From positions 1-37,178 of the forward strand of contig CAJYVI010000025.1 in assembly GCA_913778145.1 (NCBI GenBank): a DNA stretch of 37,178 nt, in the 5' to 3' direction. The translations under genes and the position numbers were made by a program. Of this stretch, positions 26,958 through 34,519 are shown piece after piece; within the stretch, counting starts at the first letter, position 1; each line of letters starts with the position of its first letter. The notes under the pieces are model-generated. The model did no database searches. It worked only from the letters and a program-made list of their open reading frames with translations, and was not told where the DNA came from. This stretch comes from an uncultured Pseudocitrobacter sp. (lineage in GTDB: Bacteria; Pseudomonadota; Gammaproteobacteria; Enterobacterales; Enterobacteriaceae).

Positions 26958-27341
26958 TTACTCGACGATTTCAATGAAATTGCCATCGGGATCTTTGATA
27001 ACCGCTTCGTAGTAACCGTCCCCCGTCGTACGCGGTGCGGAAACCAAAATCCCCTGCGCCTGCGCTTTCTGCGCCAGCGCATCTACTTTCGCCTTCTCGC
27101 CGACAGCAATCGCCAGGTGCGCCCAGCCGCAGGTGTTGTTATCCGGCGTATACGCGGCTAAACCCGGCTTAGTCATCAACTCAATGGCAACGTTCTCACC
27201 CATTGTAACAAAATAGGATTCGAAGCCTGGATTGGTTTTACTGCAATACTTTTCGTTGATTGAGCCTTCAAAAAAATCGACCCAGAAGCGAGCCTGCGCT
27301 TCAAGCTGTTTTGTCCATAAAGCCATGTGGGCAACTTTCAT
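26958..27341 (-). CDS. VOC-family protein, glyoxalase I-like
   Basis: The product is a 127-residue single-module vicinal-oxygen-chelate protein. The repeat pattern starts MKVAHMALWTKQLEAQARFW, and four residues sit where glyoxalase I has its metal ligands: His5, Glu54 (VAIELM), His75 (GWAHLAIAV) and Glu124 (GNFIEIVE). The closing DPDGNFIEIVE is the classic VOC end motif. GloA itself differs in sequence elsewhere, so a related lyase or isomerase is possible and no substrate is named. GAGG lies upstream of ATG 27341. It is divergent from the Old Yellow Enzyme pseudogene across about 177 bases, suggesting shared electrophile detoxification. Confidence 0.85.
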   Translation of the reverse strand: MKVAHMALWTKQLEAQARFWVDFFEGSINEKYCSKTNPGFESYFVTMGENVAIELMTKPGLAAYTPDNNTCGWAHLAIAVGEKAKVDALAQKAQAQGILVSAPRTTGDGYYEAVIKDPDGNFIEIVE

Positions 27342-27518
27342 TTTTTACCTCTTTTCTCGGATTTGGAACGGTTAAAAATTGTCTGTTCTGCTTATTTTTC
27401 ATCACTATGCCAGTAATCCTCGCAAAAATCGTCATCCCGAAATCGCAATTTTACATTTACACATTTAAATTTATAAATATAATAATCCCCACCTTTTGTA
27501 GCAGAAGAACGCTTTATT

Positions 27519-28632
27519 ATGAAAAACAACACTCTCTTCAGCCCTCTTTCTTTGGGCGGCCTGACGTTACGCAACCGTGTGATCCTGCCGCCGCTGACTC
27601 GCTGTCGCAGCGAACAACCAGGGAATGTGCCAGGCCCGCTGATGGTTGAATATTATCGCCAGCGCGGGGCTGCTGATCACCGAAGGTACGCAGATTGAAC
27701 CTCGTGGCCAGGGCTACGCCTGGACGCCAGGCATTCACAGCGATGCGCAGGTTGAAGGCTGGAAAAAAGTTACAGAGGCCGTCCACCAGCAAGGCGGCGT
27801 GATTTTCTGCCAGCTGTGGCACGTCGGGCGCGTATCGCATACTTCGCTTCAGCCGAATCAACAGCCGCCAGTCGCACCGTCGGCCATCGCCGCCACGAAT
27901 GTGCGCGTCTTTATTGAAACCGCGCCCGGTGAAGGCATGCTTACAGCCCCAAGCCAGCCGCGCGAGCTGAGTACGGCAGAGGTCAAAGAACTCGTCGAGC
28001 TCTACCGCCAGGCCGCTATTAACGCTAAACGCGCTGGTTTCGACGGCGTGGAACTGCATGCGGCGAACGGATATCTGATCAATCAGTTTATTTCTGAGCA
28101 CACCAACCAGCGTACGGATGAATATGGTGGCAACCTGACAAACCGTCTGCGATTCTTAAAAGACGTCACCGATGCAGTGAGTGATGTATTTGGCAGCCAG
28201 CGCATCGGGGTGCGTTTTTCGCCGCTATTCACCACCACCGACGAAGACAGGGTATATCTCGGCCTGGTCGAATCTGACCCGCATGAAACGTGGACCACCG
28301 CTGCCCGCCTGCTGAACGATGCCGGTGTGGGTTATCTCTCCATTGCAGAAGCGGACTGGAACAACAGCCCGGACCTGCCGGAAGATTTCCGCGCCGCGCT
28401 GCGTGTCGCATTCCGCAACCCTATAATGTACGCAGGCCGCTACACAGCAGAAAAAGCGCAGCGTATGCTGGATAACAACTGGGGTGATATGTTTGGTTTT
28501 GGTCGCCCGTTTATCGCCAACCCGGACCTTCCGGCGCGCCTGAAAAACAGCTTCCCGCTGAATGCCGTTGATGAATCATCCATGTATGGCGGCGGAAGTA
28601 ACGGGTATACTGATTACCCGGTTTATTCATAA
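27519..28632 (+). pseudogene. Frameshifted Old Yellow Enzyme alkene reductase (NemA-like)
   Basis: Two frames together encode a full OYE flavoprotein. The first runs from ATG 27519 (MKNNTLFSPLSLGGLTLRNR) to MVEYYRQR near 27671. The second continues GLLITEGTQIEPRGQGYAW to NGYTDYPVYS at 28632. NemA-type proteins read EYYRQRASAGL here. Eight bases are missing at about 27672, which removes one copy of an expected CGCCAGCG tandem duplication and shifts the frame. The first frame then stops near 27698. Active-site blocks lie downstream: QLWHVGR, VELHAANGYLINQF, GGNLTNRLRF and FGRPFIANPDL. The downstream frame alone (328 residues) would lack the first barrel strand. A recent mutation or a sequence error are both possible, since the rest is undamaged. 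Confidence 0.85.
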
Positions 28633-28650
28633 ACAGAGTAATGAGGTTGC

Positions 28651-28965
28651 ATGACACCTGAAAACGCCATGAAGTTACTGTCGAATCCCACGCGCGTTGC
28701 CATTCTGAAATGGCTAAAAAATCCGCATGAGTCATTCGCCGATTACAGCCAACTTTATGACTATGATGTCTATGGTGTCTGTGCCAGTCTGATTCAGGAC
28801 AAAGCCGGGCTCTCGCAGCCCGCTACGTCTCTGTGTCTGAAAGCAATGCAGGAAGCAGGTCTACTTGAGGCCAGTAAGGTCGGGAAATGGACCTACTATC
28901 GCCGCGTTGAATCGGGCATCGAGACAATGGCGCACAATGTTGCTGAGTTTCTGGAACACCTCTGA
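28651..28965 (+). CDS. ArsR-type winged-helix regulator
   Basis: The product is a 104-residue DNA-binding protein. An N-terminal helix (MKLLSNPTRVAILKWLKNP) is typical of ArsR/SmtB regulators. The recognition region around LSQPATSLCLKAMQEAGLLEASKVGKWTYYRR (residues 52-83) combines the helix-turn-helix with the beta wing. Cysteines are present at positions 47 and 60 (VYGVCASL; SLCLKAM) and could serve as a redox or electrophile switch, though they are not a standard metal-binding pair. It starts 18 bases after the OYE pseudogene with GAGG before the ATG, so the two form an operon. Control of the reductase by electrophiles is inferred. Confidence 0.85.
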   Translation: MTPENAMKLLSNPTRVAILKWLKNPHESFADYSQLYDYDVYGVCASLIQDKAGLSQPATSLCLKAMQEAGLLEASKVGKWTYYRRVESGIETMAHNVAEFLEHL

Positions 28966-28971
28966 TCCCTC

Positions 28972-28996
28972 GGGCGGCACTTCGTCGCCCATTTTG
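28972..28996 (+). terminator. Weak terminator after ArsR-type gene
   Basis: GGGCG (28972-28976) and CGCCC (28986-28990) can pair around a 9-base loop, followed by ATTTTG. The stem is short, so confidence is modest. Confidence 0.4.
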
Positions 28997-29075
28997 CCCC
29001 ACCGTAACATAGACACCGCCCCGCCCAGCCGCTAGCATTCCATAACTATTCTTATCGTACCGTGATACTTACATT

Positions 29076-29984
29076 ATGAATAATGATATCAGATCGCTGG
29101 ATCTCAACCTGCTAAAGGCGCTCGACGCTTTAATTGACGAAGGCAGCGTCACCCGCGCCGCGCAGCGGCTTTCGCTCACGCAACCCGCCGTCAGCGGCAT
29201 GTTGACGCGTTTGCGCGACTACTTTGGCGACCCGCTGTTTGTTCGTGCCCAGCGCGGGATGGTGCCAACCGCACGAGCCAGCGAACTTGCCGCGCCGGTG
29301 AAGCAGATCCTGACCGATATCGCTGTTCTGTTAAAGCCCGCCCATTTCGACCCGCTTACCGCCGACATGACCTGCTCAATTATGGCCACCGATTACGCGT
29401 TGAAAGCGGTAATAGTGCCGCTGATGAGTGCGCTAAAAAAACGCGCGCCGGGGATCCGCGTCGCCGTGCGCCCGGTGGATGACGAGCGTTTATTCTCTCT
29501 ACTGGAGCGCGGTGACGTTGACCTGGCGCTGGTCACGCCCGCCACCACGCCCGGCGATCTTCACGGACGTGCACTTTATGAAGAAGAGTACGTCTGCATG
29601 ATGCGTGCCGATCATCCCATCGCAGCCTCAGGTAAACTCAGTCTCGACCAGTTTTGCGAACAGGACCATATTCTCGTCTCCTCAGAAGGTGGTTTCTGGG
29701 GCGTGACGGATGAAGCGCTGGCAAAGCTTGGCCGCACGCGTCACGTGGGTATGTCGGTCAATAGCTTCCTGGTATTACCGGAGATTTTACGCATGACGGA
29801 TATGATTGCCGTCGTACCGCGCCGCCTCGCGTTGCAGCATGAAAACCTGACGCTTATGCCGCCGCCGCTGGACGTGCCTGGCTTTATCAAAAGTATGGCA
29901 TGGCACGAACGTAGCCATCGTGACCCTGCGCATCAATGGATCCGCGCGCTTTGCGTCGAGGTGAGCCAGAAGGCCTCTTCCTGA
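29076..29984 (+). CDS. LysR-family transcriptional regulator
   Basis: The product has 302 residues. The N-terminal winged helix-turn-helix (about residues 10-68) contains DLNLLKALDALIDEGSVTRAAQRLSLTQPAVS and the C-terminal end of the HTH, RLRDYFGDPLFVRAQRGMVPT. This places it in the NodD/LeuO-like branch by its DLNLL start and DPLFVR. A periplasmic-binding-protein-like effector domain follows from about residue 92. The effector is unknown. Orientation is the same as the SRPBCC gene 126 bases downstream. The intervening gap has repeated TTAT/ATAAG elements that could be its operator. Confidence 0.92.
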   Translation: MNNDIRSLDLNLLKALDALIDEGSVTRAAQRLSLTQPAVSGMLTRLRDYFGDPLFVRAQRGMVPTARASELAAPVKQILTDIAVLLKPAHFDPLTADMTCSIMATDYALKAVIVPLMSALKKRAPGIRVAVRPVDDERLFSLLERGDVDLALVTPATTPGDLHGRALYEEEYVCMMRADHPIAASGKLSLDQFCEQDHILVSSEGGFWGVTDEALAKLGRTRHVGMSVNSFLVLPEILRMTDMIAVVPRRLALQHENLTLMPPPLDVPGFIKSMAWHERSHRDPAHQWIRALCVEVSQKASS

Positions 29985-29985
29985 T

Positions 29986-30033
29986 ATAAGTTATCTTATG
30001 AATTATATCGCAATTGCTAATTTGTCTTATAAG
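29986..30033. promoter_or_regulatory. Repeated ATAAG/CTTAT elements between LysR and SRPBCC genes
   Basis: ATAAG-TTAT-CTTAT (29986-29999) is an inverted repeat, and the perfect palindrome CTTATAAG (30026-30033) follows 26 bases later. The spacing suggests two turns of operator DNA for the LysR regulator upstream of the SRPBCC gene. The assignment is by position only. Confidence 0.4.
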
Positions 30034-30110
30034 TGAATCTGCCGATAATAACTTCATACCGCTGAGACATACGCCGTCAGCGCCATTGATATGATTTGAG
30101 GAGATTCTTT

Positions 30111-30629
30111 ATGAACGCAATTAACTGGCCAGAAGGTTTTGTTCCAGGCTTTACCGATAACTTCGTCTCGAATGAAATGATTATTGCCGGGCTTAGCGTA
30201 AGCGACGTGTGGCCGTTCCTGAACCAGCCATTCCTGTGGCCGGACTACTACAAAAATTCCGCTGATGTTCGTTTCTACGATAATAAAGGCCCGGAACTGG
30301 AAAATGGTGTTCGTTTTTACTTCAGCACTTTCGGTTTTCCGGTGGAATCTCAGATTGTCGAATACGTTCCGCCAGCAGATGGAAAACCTGCACGCGTCGC
30401 CTGGCACGGTTGGTCTGGTGAAGAGCATGCTGCAGATCGTCTCGACGTGCACCATGCGTGGTTGCTGGAAGACTTGCCGGGTAACCGCGTGCGCATTCTG
30501 ACGCAGGAAACACAGAACGGTCAGCCAGCAAAAGCGCTGGCCGTCACACGCCCTAACCCAATGCTTAACGGGCACCAGGAGTGGCTGGACGGATTGGTTG
30601 CTGCGGCGATGAGCGCGAAGAAAGCGTGA
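30111..30629 (+). CDS. SRPBCC (START/polyketide-cyclase-like) protein
   Basis: The product has 172 residues. The pattern VSDVWPFLNQPFLWPDYYKNSADVRFYD, VRFYFSTFGFPVESQIVEYVPP and VHHAWLLEDLPGNRVRILTQET fits a SRPBCC helix-grip fold with a deep ligand cavity. Families with this fold bind lipids, aromatics or polyketides, and no substrate can be assigned. ATG 30111 has GAGGAG 6-7 bases upstream. The upstream frame extension to 30096 overlaps this site and is rejected. It is transcribed alone between the LysR regulator and a strong terminator, so it is probably the regulator's target. Confidence 0.8.
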   Translation: MNAINWPEGFVPGFTDNFVSNEMIIAGLSVSDVWPFLNQPFLWPDYYKNSADVRFYDNKGPELENGVRFYFSTFGFPVESQIVEYVPPADGKPARVAWHGWSGEEHAADRLDVHHAWLLEDLPGNRVRILTQETQNGQPAKALAVTRPNPMLNGHQEWLDGLVAAAMSAKKA

Positions 30630-30636
30630 TGAATTC

Positions 30637-30661
30637 GCGTCAGGGGCCACGCCCCTGACGC
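30637..30661. terminator. Strong hairpin between SRPBCC and MFS genes
   Basis: GCGTCAGGGG (30637-30646) and CCCCTGACGC (30652-30661) form a perfect 10-bp GC-rich stem with a 5-base loop between the two converging genes. The T-tract is weak on both sides. Confidence 0.75.
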
Positions 30662-30668
30662 GGGTTAT

Positions 30669-32252
30669 TTATGGCCTTGCCGTAGTAATAAAATGCCGCA
30701 CTTTTGGCGGTTCATCACCCGTGTGATATTGCAGCAGTTCTGCCTGGATATCCGCATCAGCCTTCGACACCCTTCTGTGCTGGCGTAAATGTTCTGCCCA
30801 GGACTCAACCATAAACCACTCCAGCAAAATGCGCGGATTGGCAGAATCTTCAGTGATCCCCCAGTTATAGGCGCCATCCCGTCGACGTTCGTAAGCCAGT
30901 TTATAAATGGCTTTCAGGAAAGGCGCGCGATGCTGCGGATCGACATCGTACTCAATCTGAATCAACACCGGCCCGCGATCGTGTTCAACCACCTCCGCCG
31001 TCAGGGGCTCTGGCCAATGGTTTGAAGGCAGCAGATCCGATTCCCCTTTCGGCAGGCGCAGGCGATAACTGACAACGCCGATAACAATAATGCCAATAGC
31101 GCCAATGAACAGGGTTTCCTGCACGCCAGCCGATTGCGCCAGCGTACCCCAGGCGAGACTGCCCGCCGTCATCGCCCCATTAAAGACGGTCAGATAGACC
31201 GCCAGCGAGCGTCCGCGAACCCAGTTCGGTAAAATCGACTGCGCTACGCCGTTGAACGTGGTTAGCGCAATAATCCAGCCACAGCCCAGCACCACCAGTG
31301 CCACTACCGCCAGCCATTGCGGCGGTGCAATCGACAACAGCGCCATTACGGAAGCAGTAATGATCGATGCCAGTAAAAGCAGGCCATCCGCACTGCATTT
31401 TTGCCGCAGCGTTGGCAACAGAAAGGCACCGGCAATCGCCCCTACGCCTACCGCGCCCAGCAAAATCCCGTAGAAGCCCGCATCACCGCCCAGCACACGG
31501 CGCGCGACCAGCGGCAGCAACGCCCAGACAGAGCTGCAAAACGCGAAGAACAGAAATGTGCGTAGCAGCACAACATGCAGCTCACGGCTGGCCATGGTGT
31601 AACGCAGGCCGGCACGAAACGCACCGAGGAATTTTTCCGCCAGCGCATCGCTATCGGTTTTCGCTCTCTTCCACCACAGTAGGGCCGCAATGACAAAAAG
31701 ATAGCTTATAACATCTACGCCATAGGTCACTGACGTACCAAAGGTCGCCAGCACAATGCCGCCCAGCGCCGGGCCGATCGCACGAGCGATGTTAATCCCC
31801 AGCGAATTCAGCGCGACGGCATCGCGCAGATCTTGCTTCTTGACTAATTCCGGCACAATCGCCTGCCAGGTCGGCCCCATAAGCGCCGCACCAACCCCAC
31901 CTACAAAGGTCAGCGCCACCAGCGAAAGAATAGTTTGCAGCCCTGTCGCGGAAAGCAACAACAGGCAAATACTGACGCTTGCCATCAACAACTGAATACC
32001 GATTAAGAACTTGCGCCGGTCAAGAATATCCGAGAGTACGCCGGCAGGGATGGCGAGCAGGAATACCGGCAACGTCGCCGCCGCCTGTACCATTGCAACG
32101 GCCAGTGGTGATGAAGAGAGATCGGTGACTAACCACGAGCTGGCAATATCTCGTGCGAAAGAACCTATGTTGCCAATAATGGTTGCTACCCACAGAACCG
32201 CGAATACAGTCTGGCGTAGTGGGCCAAAGCCGCTGGAGGCGGTAGTCGTCAT
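30669..32252 (-). CDS. MFS exporter with C-terminal ferredoxin-like domain (MFS_3 family)
   Basis: The product is a 527-residue transporter. The first about 410 residues have twelve predicted membrane segments with the MFS loop motif GVLSDILDRRKFLIG (near residue 72) and ARAIGPALGG. They resemble the enterobactin-exporter-type MFS_3 family. The last about 115 residues are soluble: PVLIQIEYDVDPQHRAPFLKAIY, RRRDGAYNWGI and FMVESWAEHLRQHRRVSKAD form an ABM-like alpha/beta module reminiscent of antibiotic-biosynthesis monooxygenases, as seen in some members of this family. The substrate is unknown. ATG 32252 has AGGA 7 bases upstream. Confidence 0.87.
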   Translation of the reverse strand: MTTTASSGFGPLRQTVFAVLWVATIIGNIGSFARDIASSWLVTDLSSSPLAVAMVQAAATLPVFLLAIPAGVLSDILDRRKFLIGIQLLMASVSICLLLLSATGLQTILSLVALTFVGGVGAALMGPTWQAIVPELVKKQDLRDAVALNSLGINIARAIGPALGGIVLATFGTSVTYGVDVISYLFVIAALLWWKRAKTDSDALAEKFLGAFRAGLRYTMASRELHVVLLRTFLFFAFCSSVWALLPLVARRVLGGDAGFYGILLGAVGVGAIAGAFLLPTLRQKCSADGLLLLASIITASVMALLSIAPPQWLAVVALVVLGCGWIIALTTFNGVAQSILPNWVRGRSLAVYLTVFNGAMTAGSLAWGTLAQSAGVQETLFIGAIGIIVIGVVSYRLRLPKGESDLLPSNHWPEPLTAEVVEHDRGPVLIQIEYDVDPQHRAPFLKAIYKLAYERRRDGAYNWGITEDSANPRILLEWFMVESWAEHLRQHRRVSKADADIQAELLQYHTGDEPPKVRHFITTARP

Positions 32253-32317
32253 TATTTATCCTCAACAAAATGTCGTGGATTAAATTTAGCCTATGGCAAT
32301 GTATCCCACACGTCACA

Positions 32318-32351
32318 AAATAAAAACGCCCCAAATTATCATCCGGGGCGT
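32318..32351 (-). terminator. Intrinsic terminator of the 80-residue orphan gene
   Basis: On the minus strand, ACGCCCC (32345-32351) pairs with GGGGCGT (32326-32332), followed by TTTTATTTT. It lies 11 bases after the stop of the gene at 32362-32604 and separates it from the MFS gene. Confidence 0.85.
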
Positions 32352-32361
32352 ACAAGAAGGT

Positions 32362-32604
32362 TTAACGGAAGTCGAGGACATCAGGCTTAGAAGATGAATG
32401 CCGCTCGATATGTTGTAGTGCAACATCCTTTAGCTGTTCTCGATAAAACCGCAAACGCTGTTGGAAGTGCTCAGACATGTCTAACGGCATATTACCCACG
32501 ACAGCACGTGCGCACAGGCCACGTTGTTCATACTCCATTTTCGCAACGGTAAAGGCAATGAAATCTACGTTAGTTTTCATAGACTTTGGACAAAACTCAA
32601 ACAT
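32362..32604 (-). CDS. Hypothetical 80-residue protein
   Basis: From ATG 32604 (MFEFCPKSMKTNVDFIAF) the product has 80 residues. AGGAGC lies 5-6 bases upstream, so this start is preferred over an open frame reaching 32679, whose extension has no ribosome site. The protein appears helical and hydrophilic, with FTVAKMEYEQRGL and SEHFQQRLRFYREQLKDVALQHIERH, and a basic/Ser-rich end. There are no signal peptide or membrane segments, and two cysteines (CPKS, CARA). Its own terminator follows. I do not recognise the family. It is upstream of, and co-directional with, the MFS gene but separated by the terminator. Confidence 0.7.
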   Translation of the reverse strand: MFEFCPKSMKTNVDFIAFTVAKMEYEQRGLCARAVVGNMPLDMSEHFQQRLRFYREQLKDVALQHIERHSSSKPDVLDFR

Positions 32605-33189
32605 ATAAGCTCCTTTATTGTTTGTTTTCTCCACCCGACATACAGTCGGCCTTTTAAGCATAGCCTGTTTTCTGAGCACTTAGTTAAATACACCTGAAAC
32701 AAACAGGGTTAATTGCTCATGTTTTAATTTTTGCAGATATCTATATGCCGATTTCACATCAACCAAATAGCCGACCATTCATCTTCTTTGGTGAACACTT
32801 CATGCTTTCGCATAGTTTATCGTCATCGCATCTCCCTGCCCCCTGCACAGTGGACATGCGGCAAAAGTAGTTGCTATGTAATCATTTAATCCTATTTAAG
32901 TTAACTCAATGAAAAAACCTTGCTACACGCGGTTTAAATTACGCCTAAAAATAAAATTTCTTCAGTTTAATCTTTTAAGCACAGATAGGTTGTGGTAATA
33001 AAATAATACACGAGATTATACTTAATAACTTCATATTACAGATTTAAGCATCATCTCTCTTTCACACATTGTTCACATTACGAGCAATATGCGGAATTGC
33101 GACAGGTAACAAATGGAACTGTTATTTATATGTAAATGGACATCAACATAGCATTTATATTTTGACAGTTACGAGCCTTAATAATAAAA
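32605..33189. other. AT-rich non-coding stretch before the HAAAP transporter gene
   Basis: These 585 bases hold no convincing gene. Visible are a short hairpin CCGAC-ATACA-GTCGG (about 32635-32648), a GCAAT-N7-ATTGC inverted repeat (33084-33100), and TTGACA at 33162-33167. A -10 box 17 bp after the TTGACA (TAAAAA, 33185-33190) would touch the transporter ATG, so that hexamer may not be the true promoter. Confidence 0.5.
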
Positions 33190-34461
33190 ATGGTTACCAA
33201 TACAATAAGCAACATTACAACATCAGATTCATCGTGGAATTTTAAAGATACTATCTGGTCCATGGGTGTCTATGGCGCAACCGTCGGCGCTGGGGTTTTG
33301 TTCCTTCCGGTTGAAATAGGCATGCGCGGCCCGTTGGTCTATTTGCTGCTGGTTATACTTAGCCTGCCGCTTTCGATGATTCCGCATATGCTGATTTGTC
33401 GCGTATTTATGCGTGAAGAAGGCCCAAAGGATAAATCACTTCCCCTTTTCAATAGTTTCTTTGACCATCGAGGGAAAAAGGCGATAAAAGTCTTTTACTG
33501 TTTTTCTAACTTCCCGGTCACCCTGGTTTATGGTATTTCGCTGGTTAACGCCATTAATAGCTATGTGATAACGCATTTGCATTTACCGGGAATTAACCGC
33601 GCGGTACTGTCGTTTATCGTTGTAGCGATTTTATTCCTGCTTTTAAGCCGGGGCCGCGATAAAGTCGTCGGCATGATGTCGGTACTCGTTTTACCCTTCG
33701 CCGTCACCGTCACGCTTATCGCAGCTTTTCAAATCCCCCAATGGCACCTCGCTAACGTGATGCCCGCGATTCATAACGTCGGGCAGCAGTCTGTTGGAAA
33801 CTCGCTTAAAAATATCTGGCTTACCATCCCCTTGATCACCTTTGCCTTCTGCTCCGTGCCTTTGATGTCGCCTCTGGCGTCGTTCTACCGAGAAGGTGGA
33901 CACGGCGGCGAAACGAAATCCGTACGCGTTATAAAAGTCGCCTATTTCAGCATCTACGCCAGCATTCTCTTCTTTGTTACCAGTTGCCTGCTAAGCATCC
34001 CCCACGATGTGTTCGCCCTCGCCAAAGCGCAGAATTTGAACGTGCTTTCTGTGCTGCAAAAAGATAACAGTAATATCGTTCTTTTTTACGTTGCGCCGTT
34101 TATCGCCATCATTGGTATGACTAAATCCTTTTTAGGCATTTGCTTATCGGTAGCTGAAACCTTCGCTCGCATGGTCAGCGATGCGCTTGGTGAAAAAGAA
34201 GATACGCCGCATAAAAAAGGGAAACTGATTGCGTGGCTTATCATGTTCGGCATCTCTTATGCCATCGTGTATATTAACCCTGATGTTATCGAACTGATTG
34301 AGAAGTTCTGCGGGCCGCTTCAGGCTATCTTTCTGTTCCTGATCCCTGTTTATTTAATCTACAGCCGAAGTGCGCTCCAAAGTTTGCGCGGTATCCGCCC
34401 GATGATCGTATTGATTGGTGGTATTCTGACCGTATCTGCACTTTTTTATTCCCTGTTCTAA
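33190..34461 (+). CDS. HAAAP-family amino-acid transporter (SdaC/TdcC-like)
   Basis: The product is a 423-residue proton-coupled amino-acid permease of the hydroxy/aromatic amino acid family, with eleven predicted membrane segments. The N terminus aligns with SdaC ([30 protein letters not shown] against the SdaC [25 protein letters not shown] type). Other shared blocks are [41 protein letters not shown] and ISAIFYSLF-like SALFYSLF at the end. Serine or threonine uptake is the family default, but the central region is divergent enough that the substrate is open. ATG 33190 has no good ribosome site. It is followed 58 bases later by a BrnQ-type gene, so a two-transporter operon is likely. Confidence 0.87.
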   Translation: [423 protein letters not shown]

Positions 34462-34519
34462 GAGGAAAATAACGCTGCCTGGATAAGTTAAATTATGTAC
34501 AGCAGCGTTAATAATAACG

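Noticed and set aside
27646..28632. TTG-started 328-residue reductase as an intact gene
   Set aside because: It lacks the first barrel strand and FMN-binding residues, which are encoded just upstream in another frame from a proper ATG at 27519; a frameshift explains both parts better.
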